Assembly: GCA_011947345.1 (NCBI GenBank)
Contig: JAAVTG010000519.1
Span: 744,001-808,000 of the forward strand
DNA: 64,000 bases
Direction: 5' to 3'
Origin: Phytophthora quininea
Taxonomy: Eukaryota > Oomycota > Peronosporomycetes > Peronosporales > Peronosporaceae
Below are positions 44,014 through 55,167 of the stretch, one piece after another. The position numbers and the translations under genes were made by a program. Within the stretch, counting starts at the first letter, position 1, and every line of letters starts with the position of its first letter. Under the pieces are notes generated by a model. That model saw nothing but the letters and a program-made list of their open reading frames with translations. It was not told where the DNA came from and made no database searches.

Positions 44014-45246
44014 TTACTCGCAGTCAAGCACGATACGACCAGCCAACTTGCCCGCAGCCATGCGCTCGAACACGTCCGGCAGGTTCTCCAGCTTCTCGAT
44101 CTTGTACGTCGTCGAGACATCGCCCGCTGCAGCCAACTTCAGCGCCTCGATCGAGTCCTGACGGTTGCCAACGTACGAGCCGATGATGCGGTGCGCGTTC
44201 AGCACCGAACCGAAGACCTCGGCGGTGATGTGGGTGTCCTTGGGCAGACCCACCAGCACCACAGCACCGTGCGGACGCAGGAACGACAGAGCATCAGCGT
44301 ATGCCTCGCCGCCCGACGCCACCACCACCGTCGCGTGGGCGCCGCGGCCCTCCGACGCAGCAAACACCTTCTCCTTGACATTGCCCTCCTTGAAGTCGAT
44401 GAAGTCCTTGATGCCGTACGACGCCACCAGTTTGCGCTTGTCCTCGCCAGAGTCGATGGCGATCACGCGGTAGCCCATGGCACGAGCGTACTGGCAGGCG
44501 AGGTGGCCCAGACCGCCACCGGCACCCGGAATGACAACGAAGTCACCGCAGTTGCCGCCGATCTCCTTCAATGCCTTGTACACGGTGACTCCGGCACACA
44601 AAATCGGAGCAGCAGCGTGCATCGGCAAGTCCGTCGGGATCGGAGTCACGTGCTCCGAGAACGACACGCACCACTGCTGGAACGAACCGTCGACGGTGAA
44701 ACCGTGCAGGTCGGCGTCCACGCACGTCGACTCGTGGCCCTTGCGGCAGTCCTCGCAACCGAGACACGAGTTGGCCAGCCACTTGACACCCACCGGGTCG
44801 CCGATTTTGAGGCGAGTCTGAGTGTGGTCTCCGATGGCAGCGACGTAGCCAGCACCTTCGTGACCGCCGACAAGAGGCAGCTTGTTGTCCAGGGGCCAGT
44901 CACCCAGCCAAACGTGCAGGTCCGTGTGGCACACGCCGCTGTAGGCGAGGCGCACCAGAACCTCACCAGGCTTCAGGTCCTTCTGCTGCGTCACCGGCCA
45001 GTCCTTGCGGACCTGCAGTGGCGCGTTGTTCTTCTCGAACACAACAGCGGTCTGGGTCTTGGGGATGTCGTACTTGGTCTGCGACTTGACCGAGAACGAG
45101 CGCGACTGGCAGCGCGGGCACGTGCAGCCCACGGCGTGCTGTGCGCAATTACCGCAGCGGCACTGACCGCTGTGGGCCCCGACGATCGACTTGGTGGACG
45201 ACTGGAGCACCCGACGAGCAGGCTGGTTGAAGCGGGCGACGGTGCG
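44014..45246 (-). pseudogene. ADH copy 2, start codon deleted
   Basis: The ADH frame is open and nearly identical to copies 3 and 4 through all zinc and NAD motifs to the stop at 44014. Compared with copy 3, seven bases (ATGCTGC) are missing at 45245/45246, removing the start codon. No ATG lies between the conserved initiator (45289-45305) and the codon equivalent to Met201 (44650-44652), so the leader, Cys-rich segment and both zinc sites cannot be made by normal initiation. The open remainder implies a very recent loss. A GTG at 45210 opens the frame but is not credible as a start. Confidence 0.7.
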
Positions 45247-45288
45247 GTGGTGGAAGTTTTTCGAGGTTACTGGGGTGGGCAGCAGCCG

Positions 45289-45305
45289 GGAAGTTGCGGA
45301 ATGAG
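45289..45305 (-). promoter_or_regulatory. initiator of ADH copy 2
   Basis: The minus strand reads CTCATTCCGCAACTTCC, identical to copy 3. About 65 bp of leader/promoter is shared between these two inverted copies. Confidence 0.5.
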
Positions 45306-45309
45306 TGGC

Positions 45310-47365
45310 GTTTGTTGCCGAGGTAGCGGCCCTGGGTCCTGTCCTGGTCTAGTTGAAGCACCTTGACGGCGGCACTTCAACGAGGGTGCTTGCGTGTCGG
45401 TTGCATGCCGCTCCGAATTGACTGGCGGGACCTGTCCTGCTGACGTACGAGCCCAACTTCAAGAGTCGGTGTTCGAGTTGCCTTGAGCCGAGCGCCCCCA
45501 AGCACATTGGCGCCAAGATCTGTCAAACGAACACCTGCAGCAACGACGTTTAACGCTCGCTGCGCGCGATCGCCGGAAATGCAAGCTGAAGGACAAGCGC
45601 GCTTCAACGATGGGGGCGGCCTGCTTTTAGTTGGCCACATGGTGGCGATTAGTGCCGCGAGCGAGTGAAATGCAAGCCGCGTATCTTTGAAAAACGCGGC
45701 GCGCGAGAAACACGCGCGGAACCATGCAGCCTTTCGGTGCAACGCCGGGACGGAAAGTCGTTCAGGTCTCAGCTAATTTCAGATATACAAACAGCAAGTC
45801 TACTGACGCTTAAAGATAGCAACAAACACTTCAACCTGCGGTACCTTTTGCGATCCAACTCAAGACGAGTGTAATTGTCGATCCGGCACCGATTGCACCG
45901 CTTGCACGGCAGCATTACTGCGGCAAAGCACAGCGGCGGAGCCCTGACAGCGGTGCTAGTGCTCTCGGGGTCATGTTAACTGCCGGCGAGAGCGCCGAAT
46001 CGGCGCCAGCTCCCTTCGATACTGCACCTCCCGTCCGGCACCGCCTTTGTGGTGTGTCCTGCACGCGGACGGCGCTGGGTGAAATGAAGTGCTGGCAGGC
46101 AACTTGCACGCGTCAAAGTGCCAGCACGCTCCAGCATCGGACCTCGGTTGCAAATCCTGCGTGATTGCAGTGCCGGCTTTCGTCGTTGCTCGTGATCGAT
46201 GATTCGCCTGCCGCTCCAGGCTGGAGCTCGGGACGGTGCTGGATGCGGAGCGTGCAGCTCAACACAGCGACTGCATCCAGCATGGCGACTGAGACCGGCT
46301 TAGCGCTGTGCAATCGGGTCCAGCCACAGGAATGCACGCCAGCAACGCTGCAGTAGAGCACCGTGTTTCTTCGCGTCACCCTACTCGGTAGCGCAGCTTG
46401 CTAGTCCAGGGCCAGTCTACACGCGTCGAGACGTAGGCGCGCAGCACTTGAGCGGCTTGTCGGCCTCGGTTTTCTGCCGGTTTGGCTGAGCGATCGGACC
46501 AACGCAGCGCTGAGTTGGGACGTATCAGCAGAAAGTGTAATCGGATGGCAAGTGCGTGGCGTGTCGTCGCTGCGGAGATTCACGCCTTGCACCGTCGACC
46601 AGTAGACTCCGCTCGCTGCAAACCCTCTCACTTGGGAAAATTCGCTTGTGCTGCACACGCCTCCGACGCTCGCATCGGTGGTTCGGATGTTCCATCGTCG
46701 TCGTAGCCCTCGTTGTGCTCTCCTGCCAAACAACACGGATGGCTGCTGCAGCAAATTAAGACGACGCGAGGACGAGCGGAATTTGCGCTAAGCCCCGAGG
46801 CGCCGGAAGAAGAGTGCCAATGACGCTCGATGTGGACCAGAGCTGAGCCAGTACCTTGAAGTGGCAGCGCCTCGAAGTGTGGCATTGAACCCCAACGGTG
46901 CACATTCTGCTTGCCGCGCGGGCTCCATTCGTGCACAACAACAACCTTATGGCCATAAGCGTCGCGGTGGAGTTCTTGGAGCTGCTGGTGGCTTGTCGGC
47001 ACTGCGCGCTCATTTAGCTGGTCGACATGGTCTCGAGAGCTTGCATTTCCGGCGATGAGGTTGAAGCGGCCTTCACCACCTGGCAGCACTTGCTTGGTGC
47101 GGGGTTTAACTCACAGCTGTGGCCGTCCCAAGACTTGACGGATCCCAGGATGCTCGGCAGCGAATGTGGTTGAACCAGGCCGTGGCCAGACTCAGTTAGA
47201 TGCCACTCACCGCTTCAGCAGGGCAAGCTGTCGCCGGCATGCCCGGACACGCAAGTTGTTGAAGTTATAGGCAACCCGATCCTGCCATCGCTGGTCGTAG
47301 CAACCCAGAGCGCCTCAACTCGAGCAGCCCCAAGGACTTTACACGTAGCAAGACTGCATCGACCA
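45310..47365. other. GC-rich intergenic region between inverted ADH copies
   Basis: About 2 kb between the divergent copies 2 and 3. Short ORFs occur on both strands, none with a domain, start context or initiator. It probably contains both promoters. Confidence 0.4.
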
Positions 47366-47370
47366 CTCCA

Positions 47371-47387
47371 CTCATTCCGCAACTTCC
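47371..47387 (+). promoter_or_regulatory. initiator of ADH copy 3
   Basis: CTCATTCCGCAACTTCC, 44-60 nt before the ATG at 47431; matches the oomycete initiator and is shared with copy 2. Confidence 0.5.
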
Positions 47388-47430
47388 CGGCTGCTGCCCA
47401 CCCCAGTAACCTCGAAAAACTTCCACCACC

Positions 47431-48669
47431 ATGCTGCGCACCGTCGCCCGCTTCAACCAGCCTGCTCGTCGGGTGCTCCAGTCGTCCACCAAGTCGATCG
47501 TCGGGGCCCACAGCGGTCAGTGCCGCTGCGGTAATTGCACACAGCACGCCGTGGGCTGCACGTGCCCGCGCTGCCAGTCGCGCTCGTTCTCGGTCAAGTC
47601 GCAGACCAAGTACGACATCCCCAAGACCCAGACCGCTGTTGTGTTCGAGAAGAACAACGCGCCACTGCAGGTCCGCAAGGACTGGCCGGTGACGCAGCAG
47701 AAGGACCTGAAGCCTGGTGAGGTTCTGGTGCGTCTCGCCTACAGCGGCGTGTGCCACACGGACCTGCACGTTTGGCTGGGCGACTGGCCCCTGGACAACA
47801 AGCTGCCTCTTGTCGGCGGTCACGAAGGCGCTGGCTACGTCGCCGCTATTGCTGATCACACCCAGACCCACCTGAAGATCGGCGACCCGGTGGGTGTCAA
47901 GTGGCTGGCCAACTCGTGTCTCGGTTGCGAGGACTGCCGCAAGGGCCACGAGTCGACGTGCGTGGACGCCGACCTGCACGGTTTCACCGTCGACGGTTCG
48001 TTCCAGCAGTGGTGCGTGTCGTTCTCGGAGCACGTGACTCCGATCCCGACGGACTTGCCGATGCACGCTGCTGCTCCGATTTTGTGTGCCGGAGTCACCG
48101 TGTACAAGGCATTGAAGGAGATCGGCGGCAACTGCGGTGACTTCGTTGTCATTCCGGGTGCCGGTGGCGGTCTGGGCCACCTCGCCTGCCAGTACGCTCG
48201 TGCCATGGGCTACCGCGTGATCGCCATCGACTCTGGCGAGGACAAGCGCAAACTGGTGGCGTCGTACGGCATCAAGGACTTCATCGACTTCAAGGAGGGC
48301 AATGTCAAGGAGAAGGTGTTTGCTGCGTCGGAGGGCCGCGGCGCCCACGCGACGGTGGTGGTGGCGTCGGGCGGCGAGGCATACGCTGATGCTCTGTCGT
48401 TCCTGCGTCCGCACGGTGCTGTGGTGCTGGTGGGTCTGCCCAAGGACACCCACATCACCGCCGAGGTCTTCGGTTCGGTGCTGAACGCGCACCGCATCAT
48501 CGGCTCGTACGTTGGCAACCGTCAGGACTCGATCGAGGCGCTGAAGTTGGCTGCAGCGGGCGATGTCTCGACGACGTACAAGATCGAGAAGCTGGAGAAC
48601 CTGCCGGACGTGTTCGAGCGCATGGCTGCGGGCAAGTTGGCTGGTCGTATCGTGCTTGACTGCGAGTAA
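47431..48669 (+). CDS. zinc alcohol dehydrogenase, ADH copy 3
   Basis: Intact, 412 aa, same architecture as copy 1: mitochondrial-type leader (MLRTVARFNQPARRVLQSST), Cys-rich segment, catalytic and structural zinc sites, NAD fold. It is the inverted twin of copy 2 and is almost base-identical to copy 4 from about codon 40 onward. It differs from copy 4 in the first ~25 bases and around codons 26-38 (GAHSGQ against GAHNVQ; CTQH against CSQH). That mosaic pattern points to gene conversion. Confidence 0.92.
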   Translation: MLRTVARFNQPARRVLQSSTKSIVGAHSGQCRCGNCTQHAVGCTCPRCQSRSFSVKSQTKYDIPKTQTAVVFEKNNAPLQVRKDWPVTQQKDLKPGEVLVRLAYSGVCHTDLHVWLGDWPLDNKLPLVGGHEGAGYVAAIADHTQTHLKIGDPVGVKWLANSCLGCEDCRKGHESTCVDADLHGFTVDGSFQQWCVSFSEHVTPIPTDLPMHAAAPILCAGVTVYKALKEIGGNCGDFVVIPGAGGGLGHLACQYARAMGYRVIAIDSGEDKRKLVASYGIKDFIDFKEGNVKEKVFAASEGRGAHATVVVASGGEAYADALSFLRPHGAVVLVGLPKDTHITAEVFGSVLNAHRIIGSYVGNRQDSIEALKLAAAGDVSTTYKIEKLENLPDVFERMAAGKLAGRIVLDCE

Positions 48670-49279
48670 GGAAGCGGTCGAACGTGAATCAAGCCGACCA
48701 TTGCATCGATTGCACCGGTTGCAATCTGCAGGGCTTTGAGTAGAGAGATGAAAGCTCCGAACATCAATGTATACGTACGTCTTGTAATTGCACTGGTTTC
48801 TTTGGAAGACACGTCGGCCGTGTTGGAATGCTGATACCTACGACCACAAAGCCCTGATGCATATGAGCAGCACGTTCAAGCCGAGTAGGTCCACCGTGGA
48901 GCATGGAGTGCATGCAGCAAGCTACTTACCTGCCGCCTTAATAGGAGGTCCTCGAATGGAGGCCTAACGAACATATCCAACGAAGTTTGTGGCGACTGCA
49001 CACCACTTCAAGCGTTTTTGCGACTCCGTCAGTCTGTCGAAACATTATACTCGAGCCTTCCACCTTCATTATGCTTTCGTATGCACTTCTTCTCCCCGAA
49101 GCTCCATATCCCTGCAAGCCCGATCTGCTAGTTCATCGGTTTCTGCTTCGGATACCTTGAAGAAATAAAACATGCACACCAATACATTTTTCTATGAAAT
49201 CCAACAGTCCCAGGCTGGGAGACTCCCAGCGGACACTACGCGTGACTGGATCCTGTGCCGGCGCTAGGCTCTACCTCCG
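48670..49279. other. intergenic between ADH copies 3 and 4
   Basis: No gene seen. The first ~15 bp after the stop resemble copy 2's 3' flank, then diverge. Confidence 0.4.
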
Positions 49280-49293
49280 TTCATTCTGCGATT
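49280..49293 (+). promoter_or_regulatory. initiator-like motif of ADH copy 4
   Basis: TTCATTCTGCGATT, 58-71 nt before the ATG. The promoter differs from copies 2 and 3 although the coding region is nearly identical. Confidence 0.45.
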
Positions 49294-49350
49294 CGCCGCC
49301 GACAACTCAAATCCAAGACCAAGAAGACTCAATTGCAATAGGACACCAAG

Positions 49351-50589
49351 ATGTTGCGTATTGTGTCCCGCTTCAACCAGCCTGCTCGTCGGGTGCTCCA
49401 GTCGTCCACCAAGTCGATCGTCGGTGCTCACAACGTCCAGTGCCGCTGCGGTAATTGCTCGCAGCACGCCGTGGGCTGCACGTGCCCGCGCTGCCAGTCA
49501 CGCTCGTTCTCGGTCAAGTCGCAGACCAAGTACGACATCCCCAAGACCCAGACCGCTGTTGTGTTCGAGAAGAACAACGCGCCACTGCAGGTCCGCAAGG
49601 ACTGGCCGGTGACGCAGCAGAAGGACCTGAAGCCCGGTGAGGTTCTGGTGCGTCTCGCCTACAGCGGCGTGTGCCACACGGACCTGCACGTTTGGCTGGG
49701 CGACTGGCCCCTGGACAACAAGCTGCCTCTTGTCGGCGGTCACGAAGGCGCTGGCTACGTCGCCGCTATTGCTGATCACACCCAGACCCACCTGAAGATC
49801 GGCGACCCGGTGGGTGTCAAGTGGCTGGCCAACTCGTGTCTCGGTTGCGAGGACTGCCGCAAGGGCCACGAGTCGACGTGCGTGGACGCCGACCTGCACG
49901 GTTTCACCGTCGACGGTTCGTTCCAGCAGTGGTGCGTGTCGTTCTCGGAGCACGTGACTCCGATCCCGACGGACTTGCCGATGCACGCTGCTGCTCCGAT
50001 CTTGTGTGCCGGAGTCACCGTGTACAAGGCATTGAAGGAGATCGGCGGCAACTGCGGTGACTTCGTTGTCATTCCGGGTGCCGGTGGCGGTCTGGGCCAC
50101 CTCGCCTGCCAGTACGCTCGTGCCATGGGCTACCGCGTGATCGCCATCGACTCTGGCGAGGACAAGCGCAAACTGGTGGCGTCGTACGGCATCAAGGACT
50201 TCATCGACTTCAAGGAGGGCAATGTCAAGGAGAAGGTGTTTGCTGCGTCGGAGGGCCGCGGCGCCCACGCGACGGTGGTGGTGGCGTCGGGCGGCGAGGC
50301 ATACGCTGATGCTCTGTCGTTCCTGCGTCCGCACGGTGCTGTGGTGCTGGTGGGTCTGCCCAAGGACACCCACATCACCGCCGAGGTCTTCGGTTCGGTG
50401 CTGAACGCGCACCGCATCATCGGCTCGTACGTTGGCAACCGTCAGGACTCGATCGAGGCGCTGAAGTTGGCTGCAGCGGGCGATGTCTCGACGACGTACA
50501 AGATCGAGAAGCTGGAGAACCTGCCGGACGTGTTCGAGCGCATGGCTGCGGGCAAGTTGGCTGGTCGTATCGTGCTTGACTGCGAGTAA
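49351..50589 (+). CDS. zinc alcohol dehydrogenase, ADH copy 4
   Basis: Intact, 412 aa (MLRIVSRFNQPARRV...). All catalytic and structural zinc ligands, GAGGGLG and the Cys-rich leader segment are present. The body is practically the same DNA as copy 3. The leader (IVSRF, GAHNVQCRCGNC) instead resembles copies 1 and 5. Tandem with copy 3 on the plus strand. It probably contributes to the same NAD-dependent ethanol/acetaldehyde step, with a separate promoter. Confidence 0.92.
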   Translation: MLRIVSRFNQPARRVLQSSTKSIVGAHNVQCRCGNCSQHAVGCTCPRCQSRSFSVKSQTKYDIPKTQTAVVFEKNNAPLQVRKDWPVTQQKDLKPGEVLVRLAYSGVCHTDLHVWLGDWPLDNKLPLVGGHEGAGYVAAIADHTQTHLKIGDPVGVKWLANSCLGCEDCRKGHESTCVDADLHGFTVDGSFQQWCVSFSEHVTPIPTDLPMHAAAPILCAGVTVYKALKEIGGNCGDFVVIPGAGGGLGHLACQYARAMGYRVIAIDSGEDKRKLVASYGIKDFIDFKEGNVKEKVFAASEGRGAHATVVVASGGEAYADALSFLRPHGAVVLVGLPKDTHITAEVFGSVLNAHRIIGSYVGNRQDSIEALKLAAAGDVSTTYKIEKLENLPDVFERMAAGKLAGRIVLDCE

Positions 50590-50792
50590 GCCCCGATGTA
50601 TCTGTGAATTGAGCTGGAAGTTGCGAAGCCTACCAGCATCGAGTGAAGCAGCTGTTGGAAGCCACCAGCTAGTCGAAGCTGTAGCGTAGAGAGTAGTGAC
50701 AGTCTGCTGTTATGAATGAACATGAATAATAAGGCGCACTGTGGCGTCGTTTGCAAGTGCATCACAACTTGAAGAGTTCGGTAACTTCGTTC

Positions 50793-52756
50793 TCATGCTG
50801 GCGAATAATTCTCTTGTAGCCACGCAGCAATCCCCTTGTACCCCGCGCTTGCATCACGTGAGTTTTCGATTATTCTCTTTACGTTAGCTGCTCCTCCTTT
50901 ATCGTTGGCCAAGTGAGCATGAAGAAACAGCGCAATGTCAAAATGTCCAAACTTCGCTGCCGTACGAAGGCGAACAAACGAATGAGCTCCTGGATGATGA
51001 TAGACGATCCACTTCACGACATCCAAGTGTCCGTGTACTGCTGCGCTCTCAAGCGCTGGTGATGGCGAGATATCGGATCGATTCGCAGACAGCCATTTCA
51101 CCATGTCCAGATGACTGTTTTTCGCCGCGAAGGCCATAGCTGACAGGTAGTTGCCGTCTAGTCGATTCTGATGGAGCCACTGCATAGAATCCATCTGTCC
51201 AAACTCTGCGGCAGCGTTCATTCCTCTCTCCGTGCACCTCTTGTCGGTGCAGCCATTCCAACACCTTGACATTTCCATTTGCAGCAGCGAGATCCATCGC
51301 TGAGTCGGCGAAGACGTAGCGCAAACCCGTAGGATAATTTGCACGCAGCCAATGCAGGGTTTCTAGCTGGTTCTCGTCGTCGGCAAAAGCAGCGTCAGGG
51401 TCGTACTGATGTAGTCGACGATGGTGCAGGAAACATGTTAGTTTGCGGTAGCATTGATCCAAAATATTGTCCACACTCCAAGTCCCTTCCGATCGATTCG
51501 AGTGCAGCCATTTTACCACGTCCAAGTGGCCGAAGATTGCAGCACAAGCCATCGCTCTATCGCTGCAGCCCTCGGATCGGTGAACGTGCAGCCATTTGAC
51601 AACCTCCAAATGGTTGTGCGCTGCAGCGGAATCCATCGCTGTTGACGTACAAACTGGACGTTGAGATTGCGCTTGGCGATTGTTCCGTAGAGAAATCTCA
51701 ATGGAATGGAAGTACTGAAGAACATCAAGATGTCCGTGTCCGGCAGCTGCATCCATCGCTGTGTACGTGTAGACATCGTAGTCGTCCTCATCATCACTCA
51801 GCTGGCTTCGAAAAGATCAACATTAGAAGAATCGCTATAGCAATCGTACAACCACCTGACCAACTCTAGATGTCCTCCCACTGCTGCCCAAAACATCGCA
51901 CTCGAGGGACCCTCCTCGATATCCCGTTCGTCCATACCCTCAAGGAGCCATTGGACTAACTCTAAATGACCATATCGACTCCCAGATTCGAGCGCCATGG
52001 TAAAGAAATATTTGTCGTCGTCAGTGTCCTCCTCGATGAGCCGCGGGAGCAGCCACTGGACCAATTCCATGTCTCCTAGCTCTGCTGCTTGGGTGAGTAT
52101 GGTATATCCTAGCTGCCACAGCGCTTGAGTATTAGCAACTTCGTCACTGAATAGATAGCGAGCGATATCCACGCGAGCTGTCCACTGCGCTTTCCATTCT
52201 TCCTTGGAGCAGTCTACAAAACTAAACGGGACAACGTCCATAGCAAACCCTCTAGCTATGACCCACTGCATTTGCTGCAGGTCGTTCTGCTTGAAAGCAA
52301 TACCCAGGAGTCTCTTGTTGTCTCGGGAGTGCTGATGTGCTGGTCTAGATACTGTACCAGGTCCCAATGTCGCCCTTCCGCAGCCTTATCAAGACTTGCG
52401 TTGCAGTCATCTGAGCGCATGGACTTCCCTCGCTCGCCTATCTTCAAGTATTTTACTCTCAAGTCACTCCACAAGATCCCGCCGTGGGAGTCGTCCGCTT
52501 CCAGAGCTTGCAACAGAGTCAACCTCCCTCCTCTTGCAGCTTCGACGACTACTTCTTTCCTGACGGGGCAGCCCTGGAAATGCTGCAGCAGCCACTGAAC
52601 TGTCGCTAAGTCATCTCGTCGAACTGCTTGGATCAAACACTGGGAGAATTCCCAACGGTAGTAGTGACGTTCTGTGTGGAGCAATTTGACCAAACTCCAT
52701 TGACTGCTGTCGACATCTCCAAGCCTTCGAGTCCACACAAAGTCCAATAGCAACAT
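50793..52756 (-). CDS. ankyrin-like repeat protein, three frameshifts
   Basis: Four frames line up into one gene from ATG 52756 (MLLLDFVWTRRLG) to the stop at 50793, about 654 aa. The breaks are one base missing in the G run 52325-52327, one missing near 51803, and one extra near 51255. Repeats include HLELVQWLLEGMDERDIEEG, HNHLEVVKWLHVHRSEGCS, GHLDVVKWLHSNRSEG and SHLDMVKWLSANRSD. The N-terminus lacks the LPHxLTKIHDFLD signature and may have an upstream exon. The C-terminus also differs (AAWLQENYSPA). A more diverged member of the 28-residue family; presumably an interaction scaffold. Confidence 0.65.
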
Positions 52757-52970
52757 TCGATCCAACGGGCGTCAATGCACATGCACGAGACAGAGAGATG
52801 TTGGAGACTAAGAAGTCAGAGATGAGGACGGAGACATCGCCATTGACGGTCGAGCACTTGATCCGGAGGACGCAGTTCACACCGGTGAGCATTTTCAACC
52901 TCGCCCCTCCCCTTCATATCGATGATGTCCAGCATTCTCTTCAAGAGGGTTGAAGTTCATATCTTTCACG

Positions 52971-55015
52971 ATGCGACGAGTCTCTCGAGACGAATGGGTC
53001 TGCTGCTTGTGCTGCGCCCTTCTCGGAGTATATGTAGCCCCGTTTTTCGAAAGCCCAAGTGCTGATGGCGACTGGGAATTCCTGACCATCTGGGACGACA
53101 AGACCAACTTCGTGGAGAACGCTGCGATCCAGCACGGTCTCAGCTGGTCAAACGTCTACGAGATGTTCACCATGACCAAAGTCAACGTGTACGAGCCGTT
53201 CGGGTGGCTTCTAAAAGCGATTACTGTGTGTATCGTGGGTCTTGACCCCTGGAGCGTCCGAGTCGTGTCGGTTCTACTGCATTTCGTCTCTGGCTTCGTG
53301 TTGGCGAAAGCTTCGGCACTGCTCCTTGATGTCGTGGCGGTGTTGTCGAATTTCCAGTTGGGGGCAAAACGATATGGAGATTTGATTCAAGATGAGAACA
53401 GGAGACATTGGTACGGATGTTGTTTGAGTACGACCGTGTTCCTCATCCACCCTGTGCATGTGGAAGTTGTTTCGTGGCCATCAGCGCAGCCGTACACTTT
53501 GTGTGCGCTGTTTAGCAACCTCGCGCTGTATGTGCACATCCGAGCAATAGCACAGAGGTTGAGTGACGTATCAACCAAGAAAGATGTCGAGAAGGTCTTG
53601 TTTCCAAAAGGTTTCAGCGGAGACAGTTTGCTCTGTTGTGGTAAGTAGTTGATTTCCGTGGCCGAACTCTACTAATAGTCGATATTATTTTTTCTAGGGC
53701 TGTATCTTAGTGCGCTGCTTTCAAAGAGCGCGTGCATTCTTCTGCCAGCAAGTTTTGTCTTGATTGATGCTCTGGTGTACGCCGCTCTGCGGTTCCAAAT
53801 GCCCAAAATCAATGCCAAGCAGCTCTGGTCGTACATGATTGGAAAACTTCCTATGGCTGCTGTTTTCCTCTCATTTTTGACGATCACGCTGCTCTCGAAC
53901 CGTCGAGGAGCGCAAGCTGACGCTGACGTGCTGTTGCTGTCACCGAACGAGCGTTTTGTGAAAGTTATGACGACGCCAGCTTGGATTTTAAAGCACTTGC
54001 TATGGCCTACAAAATTGCGTCCCCATTACCAGCTTCACCAAGGGGATTTAGACTTTGCTAATGCTGAGCAGCAACTGGCGATAGCAGCGTCGATACTGCT
54101 CGTGTTACTGGTCGTCTGGCTGTTGGAGAATCGCAATGCTCTTCAGCACTTGCTGGCATTGATAAACTTTGTTGTAATGCTGCTCCCTGTCTCCGGCCTC
54201 GTTCAACACGGAATGGTTTCTGCTGGCTTCGATCGGTACGCTTATTTGACGACTATCGTGACAGTTCCTTATGGAGGAGCTGCACTGGCGCAATGGGTTT
54301 TCGACGATGAAGAAGAAGAAGTAGAGCCTGAACATTCTCCGCGTCAAAGTCACCACCAGCCTTCGAAGCCCAAGAAGCAAAAAGGGGTCATATTTGTGCT
54401 GTATTTGCTGTTATCAGGAGCTCTTCTTTGATCTCAACAGGGCTCATGAGGCATTGGCGAAATGAAAACGCTCTGTTAAAGTACTTGCTTCGGTACGATC
54501 CCCAACAAAAGTCACTTTTGAGTCGTTAAACTAATTTCTACTGCATGATTAGGATGGATCCGTCGGACTGGAGGATTTTAGATCAACGCGCCACGTACTT
54601 GACGAGCGCTGGACGTTGTTCTCCGGACAACTCTGAGTGCCACCAGTTGTGGGAATTATCGTACCATTTCACGCCCAAAGGAACGCTCAAGTCCGATCTC
54701 CACCGTCTCAAACTGCTGGTGAGCTTCAAACAGGTCGATCGTGCTTGCGAAGCCTACATGGAACTGGTAAAACTTCATCCGCATAGTTGCCACGCTCACA
54801 ATAACGCTGGTGTGTGTTGGATCCATTTGGGAGACCTCGACAAGGCACGACAAGAGTTCGAATACGCTTTGCAAACTCCCGGGTACGAACACGTTCACTC
54901 GATCCCTAGATCGAACTTGAAAAGGTTGGGTGAGTGGGTTGCATTGAAGGAGCGAGTCCGAGCGAGCGGTGGAGCCGAACAAGTGCCTCAGTTCAACAGT
55001 CAGATCATGTTCTAG
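52971..55015 (+). CDS. TMTC-like transmembrane and TPR protein, three exons
   Basis: Exons 52971-53640, 53698-54510 and 54553-55015. Intron 1 (57 bp) is GTAAGT...TTCTAG; intron 2 is only 42 bp with a weak GTCACT donor. One T appears missing near 54427-54429; with it the total is 1947 nt (648 aa). Features: a first membrane helix (CCLCCALLGVYVAPFF), the luminal TMTC/GT-C-type motif WDDKTNFVENAAIQHGLSWS and YEPFGWLLKA, 8-10 hydrophobic helices, FDRYAYLTTIVTVPYGGAAL (matches the TMTC DRYxYLP region), an acidic cytosolic loop, then TPR-like helices (FKQVDRACEAYMELVKLHPH; NAGVCWIHLGDLDKARQEFE). Animal TMTCs are ER O-mannosyltransferases; function here is inferred. Convergent with ADH copy 5. Confidence 0.75.
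53641..53697 (+). other. intron 1 of TMTC-like gene
   Basis: GTAAGTAG donor, CTAAT branch-like motif, TTTTTTCTAG acceptor; its removal restores GLYLSALL in frame. Confidence 0.8.
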
Positions 55016-55167
55016 CAACTGACAGCAAACAAGAGTGCTTTGACAAGGCATTGCATTGTCAACTTGCTTAAACAGCTCGCCATCCTTTCCTCACATAGAC
55101 AACATACAGCGTTCCCCGGGGGAACTTTGGAGTCATTCACCAACTGGTGACAGTTGACGGTAGCAAC

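Noticed and set aside
45465..47100. Several short ORFs between ADH copies 2 and 3
   Set aside because: Overlapping ORFs on both strands with no domain or consistent codon pattern; typical of GC-rich non-coding DNA.
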